A stretch of 9,065 bases of DNA from Hyphomicrobiales bacterium (GTDB taxonomy: Bacteria; Pseudomonadota; Alphaproteobacteria; Rhizobiales; Xanthobacteraceae): positions 35,311 through 44,375 of the forward strand of contig PLTE01000206.1 in NCBI GenBank assembly GCA_003164375.1. Reading direction: 5' to 3'. A program made the position numbers and the translations under genes. This document shows, piece by piece, positions 6,685 to 9,065 of this stretch. The notes beneath the pieces are model-generated. The model worked only from the letters and a program-made list of their open reading frames with translations, ran no database searches and had not been told where the DNA came from. Each line of letters starts with the position of its first letter. Within the stretch, counting starts at the first letter, position 1.

Positions 6685-7280
6685 TTGAACGCCTTGCGCG
6701 CCGAGATCGCCGCATACCAGCGCTCGAAATTCCTCAGCGGCGGCCGGTCGGGCGCCAGCTGCCGATAGCGGTAGGCCATGACACCAACCGGAATGTCGCC
6801 GTAGGAAAAATCGTTGCCGGCGAGATAGGCGGTCTTGCCGAGCTGATCGTCGACCATGACCATAGCGGCCGTCGTGTTCTTTTTGCCGGCCTCGATCGCC
6901 GCATGATCGCGTTTTTCCGGCGCGGTGCGGATCAGGCCCCAAAATACTGGCGTGATCGCCGGCCCCGCGACCGAAAGCTGCCAATCCATCCATTTGCCGG
7001 CGTTGGCACGGATGCGCAGGTCCTCAGGCTCCAGCACACGCGACTGATGCTTGGCGGCGAGATAGCGCACGATGGTATTGGATTCCCACAACAGGTAGCC
7101 GTCCTCCTCTTCGAGAGTCGGCACCAGCCCGTTCGGGTTCATGGCGAGATAGGCCGCTTCGCGGTTCTTGCCGAAGGCGCCGCCGACATCGATGCGTTCA
7201 TGCGGCAGGCCGATCTCGCCGACCGCCCACATCACTTTCTGCACATTCGACGACGTATTGCGGCCCCAGATTTTGATCAT
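6654..7280 (-). CDS. Glutathione S-transferase family protein
   Basis: The 208-residue product has the normal two-domain GST build. The N-terminal thioredoxin fold (about 1-78) contains the Ser10/Ser11 region where GST catalytic residues lie, the cis-proline turn NPNGLVPTLE (Pro54) and WESNTIVRYL, whose Glu66-Ser67 pair binds the gamma-glutamyl part of glutathione. The all-alpha C-terminal domain carries the N-capping motif near SYGDIPVG (159-166). These proteins conjugate or exchange glutathione on electrophiles, or isomerise small substrates, in the cytoplasm; the substrate cannot be told. The start is ATG 7280, with GGAGG seven bases before it. A longer frame from 7337 would add 19 residues, but those are a read-through of the palindromic repeat upstream. 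It is probably the last gene of the right-hand run. Its final codons lie inside a strong hairpin. Confidence 0.92.
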   Translation of the reverse strand: MIKIWGRNTSSNVQKVMWAVGEIGLPHERIDVGGAFGKNREAAYLAMNPNGLVPTLEEEDGYLLWESNTIVRYLAAKHQSRVLEPEDLRIRANAGKWMDWQLSVAGPAITPVFWGLIRTAPEKRDHAAIEAGKKNTTAAMVMVDDQLGKTAYLAGNDFSYGDIPVGVMAYRYRQLAPDRPPLRNFERWYAAISARKAFKDHVAAVPLT

Positions 7281-7287
7281 TGTTTTT

Positions 7288-7292
7288 CCTCC
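7288..7292 (-). promoter_or_regulatory. Ribosome binding site that sets the GST start
   Basis: GGAGG on the minus strand, seven bases before ATG 7280. It supports the shorter GST start and excludes the in-frame upstream start at 7337, which lies inside the palindromic repeat. Confidence 0.85.
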
Positions 7293-7306
7293 CGCGATTC
7301 CCATTT

Positions 7307-7394
7307 CGTCATGGCCGGACTTGTTCCGGCCATCCACGTCTTCGCGCCGGTAGATTTAAAGACGTGGATGCCCGGCACAAGGCCGGGCATGACG
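7307..7394. repeat. Intergenic palindromic repeat with two nested hairpins
   Basis: Arms of 36 bases at 7307-7342 and 7359-7394 are inverted copies with 32 of 36 positions equal, separated by 16 bases. Each arm also holds its own hairpin: 7311-7333 and 7368-7390, nine pairs around a five-base loop (CTTGT or its complement). So the element can fold as one long stem or as two short ones. Its translations (PGLVPGIHVF, AGTSPAMT) are familiar spurious peptides in annotations of Bradyrhizobium-type genomes, which marks it as a member of a widespread repeat family. It fills the junction between the Trm112-like gene and the GST gene, where it may affect mRNA decay or partial termination. Confidence 0.85.
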
Positions 7395-7415
7395 GTTGAG
7401 TAAACGCAACACAAA

Positions 7416-7616
7416 TCAATCGATGCGGCGGGCTTCCTCGGGCAGCATGATCGGAATGCCGTCGCGGATCGGATAGGCAAGCTTGGCCGCGCGCGAGATC
7501 AGCTCCTGCTTTTCGGCATCGTATTCGAGCGGGCATTTGGTCAGCGGACAGACCAGGATTTCCAGAAGTTTCGGATCGACACCGTCGGCGGGACGGTCGG
7601 CTACGGGCGTGGACAT
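7416..7616 (-). CDS. Trm112/UPF0434 family small protein (YcaR-like)
   Basis: The 66-residue product fits the usual length of the family. The core runs from KLLEILVCPLTKCPLEYD (16-33) to LAYPIRDGIPIMLPEEAR (46-63), close to E. coli YcaR. In eukaryotes and archaea Trm112 is a zinc-binding activator of methyltransferases; the role of the bacterial short form is poorly defined. Only two cysteines are present (Cys23, Cys28), spaced CxxxxC, so a full four-cysteine zinc site is absent from this chain. The ATG at 7616 has a GGAG site eight bases upstream. It lies downstream of the LON-domain gene with a palindromic repeat between them, and upstream of the GST gene. Same-strand order suggests one transcription unit, possibly attenuated at the repeats. 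Confidence 0.9.
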   Translation of the reverse strand: MSTPVADRPADGVDPKLLEILVCPLTKCPLEYDAEKQELISRAAKLAYPIRDGIPIMLPEEARRID

Positions 7617-7653
7617 CGAAAGAGCTCCGCTTTGACTAGCGTATCTATAGCAT

Positions 7654-7740
7654 CGTCGTCATTGCGAGCGAAGCGAAGCAATCCAGCGCCTCACGCGCCA
7701 CCCGGATTGCTTCGTCGCTTCGCTCCTCGCAATGACGACG
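7654..7740. repeat. Intergenic palindromic repeat, second family
   Basis: The arm at 7654-7684 (31 bases) is an inverted copy of the arm at 7704-7740 (37 bases), with a 19-base loop. The arms agree throughout, except that the left arm lacks two blocks of three bases. The translated signatures SLRAKRSNP and LLRRFAPRNDD are well-known spurious peptides from a repeat widespread in alphaproteobacterial genomes. The right arm ends one base before the stop codon of the LON-domain gene (7742-7744), so the hairpin would form at the 3' end of that coding region in the message. Confidence 0.85.
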
Positions 7741-7741
7741 T

Positions 7742-8419
7742 TCATTGCAACGGTGTTTCGCCCGACGTCTTGCTCTTGGCAAGCTCGATCTCGGTGACGG
7801 CGATCAGGATTTCGGCGCGGGTCTTGAGATCCGGCGCTTCCAGCATGGCCTGCTTCTCGGCGGGGTCGTAGGGCGACATCATCGCCAGCGCGTTGACCAA
7901 GGCCTCATTGGGGGCGCTCTCGATGCCCTCCCAATCGGCCTTGAGGTTGTTGGCCTTGAGAAACGCCGTCAGCGCCCGCAACAGCGCCTTGCGATCGACT
8001 TCGTCCTCGCCCTTGCGAGCGGTGAAATCGTCGATGAAGGGCTGATAGGTCACACGGCACTGCCGGTAGGGCGTCGCGACGGCGAGTTCCTCCTCGATGC
8101 GGTAGCGCGCGATGCCGGTGAGCTGGATGAGGTAGCGGCCGTCGCCGCTCTCGGAAAATTGGGTCATCCGACCGACGCAGCCGACGTGAAAAAGATGCGG
8201 CTTGCTCTGATCCGGACCCGGATGCGTGGGATCGGGCTGGATCATGCCGATCAAGCGCTGCGGCGAGCGCAACACGTCGTCGGTCATCGCCAGATAACGC
8301 GGCTCGAAGATGTTGAGCGGCATCTGGCCGCGCGGCAGCAGCAAAGCGCCGGGCAGCGGAAATACCGGAAGCACGGCCGGCAAATCGTCCGGCCCCTTGT
8401 AGTTGGTGTTGATCGGCAT
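7742..8419 (-). CDS. LON N-terminal (substrate-binding) domain protein
   Basis: The 225-residue product is a stand-alone LON N-terminal domain. It opens with LPVFPLPGALLLPRGQMPLNIFEPRYLAM (about 17-45), the family signature, followed by LIGMIQP, VGCVGRMTQFSESGDGRYLIQLTGIARYRI and a helical second half ending in IAVTEIELAKSK. No AAA+ Walker motifs and no Ser-Lys protease dyad are present, and the length leaves no room for them, so it is not an active Lon protease. A substrate-recognition or chaperone-like role is inferred. The start is ATG 8419, with GGAG six bases upstream; an in-frame GTG at 8431 would overlap that site. It follows the CnoX/YbbN-like gene by 36 bases, which suggests co-transcription and fits a proteostasis theme. 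Confidence 0.92.
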   Translation of the reverse strand: MPINTNYKGPDDLPAVLPVFPLPGALLLPRGQMPLNIFEPRYLAMTDDVLRSPQRLIGMIQPDPTHPGPDQSKPHLFHVGCVGRMTQFSESGDGRYLIQLTGIARYRIEEELAVATPYRQCRVTYQPFIDDFTARKGEDEVDRKALLRALTAFLKANNLKADWEGIESAPNEALVNALAMMSPYDPAEKQAMLEAPDLKTRAEILIAVTEIELAKSKTSGETPLQ

Positions 8420-8425
8420 GCCGCA

Positions 8426-8429
8426 CTCC
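8426..8429 (-). promoter_or_regulatory. Ribosome binding site that sets the LON-domain start
   Basis: GGAG on the minus strand, six bases before ATG 8419. The alternative GTG at 8431 would include this site in its own coding sequence and has only a poorly spaced site of its own. Confidence 0.75.
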
Positions 8430-8455
8430 ACTCCGCGACGGCACCGAAAATTGCG

Positions 8456-9065
8456 TTAAGAGAACAGGATCGAAGACAGCCGCCTGCGGCCCTCGATGGT
8501 GGCTTCGTCGGTCGGGCCCCAGGCATCGAACAATTGCACGAGCTGTTTGCGCGCGCCGTCATCGTTCCATTTGCGGTCGCGCTTGACGATCGAGATCAGC
8601 TGCTCGAGCGCGTCGAGGCGGCGGCCCTTGCCGTTGAGCGCCAGCGCCAGATCGAAGCGCGCCTGATGATCGGCCGGATTGGCGGCGACCTTTTGCTCGA
8701 GCTCGGCGAGCGGCCCCAGCGCCTTTGCTTGCTCGGCAAGCTCGAGCGCGGCGCGCGCGGCCGCGATCGCTGAATCGTTGCGCTTTGCTTCCGGCACCAT
8801 GGCGAGCGTCTGTTTCGCCTGGTCGAGCGCGCCGCTCTCGACATAACAGCGCACCAAACCGCCGAGCGCCGGCAGGTTGGCGCTGTCCTCGGCGAGCAGC
8901 TGCGCATAAAGGTCGGCGGCGCCCGCGGCATCGCCCTCGGCGAGCGCCAAGTCGGCGGCTTTGAGCAAATCCTTGGCCTCACCACCGATGCTGCCCTTGG
9001 TGAGCCGCTCCAGGAACGCCACGACCTGGGCCTCGGGCAGCGCTCCCATGAAACCGTCGGCCGGC
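8456..9065 (-). CDS. cnoX: CnoX/YbbN-like thioredoxin-TPR co-chaperone, C-terminal part only
   Basis: The visible part is about 202 codons plus stop, and the frame runs open through the right window edge. The ATG at 9049 is internal: the codons before it read PADGF, and PADGFMGALPEAQVVAFLERL is the typical end of the thioredoxin domain in YbbN-like proteins. The rest is TPR-like helices (about 20-85 of the visible part, for example DLALAEGDAAGAADLYAQLL, then ALGGLVRCYVESGALDQAKQTL) and the YbbN C-terminal region with NPADHQARFDLALALNGKGRRLDALEQLISIVKRDRKWNDDGARKQLVQLFDAWG. CnoX proteins hold unfolded, oxidised clients and pass them to GroEL or DnaK. Whether the CxxC redox site is kept cannot be judged, because the thioredoxin domain lies outside the window. 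The LON-domain gene starts 36 bases downstream. Confidence 0.85.
   Translation of the reverse strand, partial: PADGFMGALPEAQVVAFLERLTKGSIGGEAKDLLKAADLALAEGDAAGAADLYAQLLAEDSANLPALGGLVRCYVESGALDQAKQTLAMVPEAKRNDSAIAAARAALELAEQAKALGPLAELEQKVAANPADHQARFDLALALNGKGRRLDALEQLISIVKRDRKWNDDGARKQLVQLFDAWGPTDEATIEGRRRLSSILFS

Noticed and set aside
7307..7394. Palindrome considered as a single Rho-independent terminator
   Set aside because: No T tract follows on either strand, and the two-hairpin layout and familiar translated peptides point to a dispersed repeat family instead.
6324..7403. Plus-strand open frame of 359 codons over the aminotransferase end, the GST gene and the repeat
   Set aside because: It crosses real genes in other frames and ends in a repeat-derived peptide (FVMAGLVPAIHVF), a known spurious signature.
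7277..7536. Two minus-strand open frames of 67 and 75 codons between the Trm112-like and GST genes
   Set aside because: Both read through the palindrome at 7307-7394 and overlap the Trm112-like gene in another frame.
7632..7871. Plus-strand open frame beginning with a serine-rich stretch and SLRAKRSNP
   Set aside because: The peptide is the translation of the palindromic repeat at 7654-7740, a common false gene call in these genomes.
7745..8773. Plus-strand open frame of 342 codons across the LON-domain and CnoX-like genes
   Set aside because: It spans the opposite strand of two recognisable genes and their gap, and its composition is an antisense artefact.

Overview
The window reads as chromosomal DNA from a GC-rich alphaproteobacterium of the order Hyphomicrobiales, most likely the Bradyrhizobium/Rhodopseudomonas/Xanthobacteraceae group. 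The reasons are strong G/C bias at third codon positions, the style of the periplasmic TPR and NHL proteins, a CnoX/YbbN - LON-domain - Trm112-like gene run, and two families of intergenic palindromes of a kind familiar from those genomes. The genus is an inference; there is no rRNA or other marker here.

Layout. Positions 1-192 hold no gene I can support. 193-1326 (-) encodes an exported NHL-repeat beta-propeller. 1327-1724 is a mostly unexplained gap of about 400 bases. 1725-2291 (+) encodes a small TPR protein, probably exported, whose signal peptide appears cut short by the called start. 2297-5260 (-) is a 987-residue FAD plus Fe-S dehydrogenase of the GlcD/YdiJ type. It converges on the TPR gene with a 5-base gap and diverges from a class V PLP aminotransferase of the serine/alanine-glyoxylate type (5426-6634, +). 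The 165-base divergent gap carries a tandem 17-bp repeat. A hairpin-rich convergent junction (about 6636-6684) separates the aminotransferase from a minus-strand gene run reading right to left: the C-terminal part of a CnoX/YbbN-like protein (8456-9065, cut by the window edge), a LON N-terminal-domain protein (7742-8419), a Trm112/UPF0434 protein (7416-7616) and a glutathione S-transferase (6654-7280). Two different palindromic repeats sit in the last two junctions of that run.

How the genes may work together. The divergent dehydrogenase and aminotransferase suggest a small 2-hydroxyacid/glyoxylate module: the flavoenzyme would oxidise a 2-hydroxyacid such as glycolate, D-lactate or D-2-hydroxyglutarate, and the aminotransferase would convert glyoxylate to glycine. 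The run on the right is a housekeeping/proteostasis-like neighbourhood. I see no phage, IS element, CRISPR array, tRNA, rRNA or defence system. The most distinctive items are non-coding: the tandem operator-like repeat, the palindrome whose two arms differ only by compensated base pairs, and the hairpin built into the end of the GST gene. I did not find strong evidence for a wholly new biological system.
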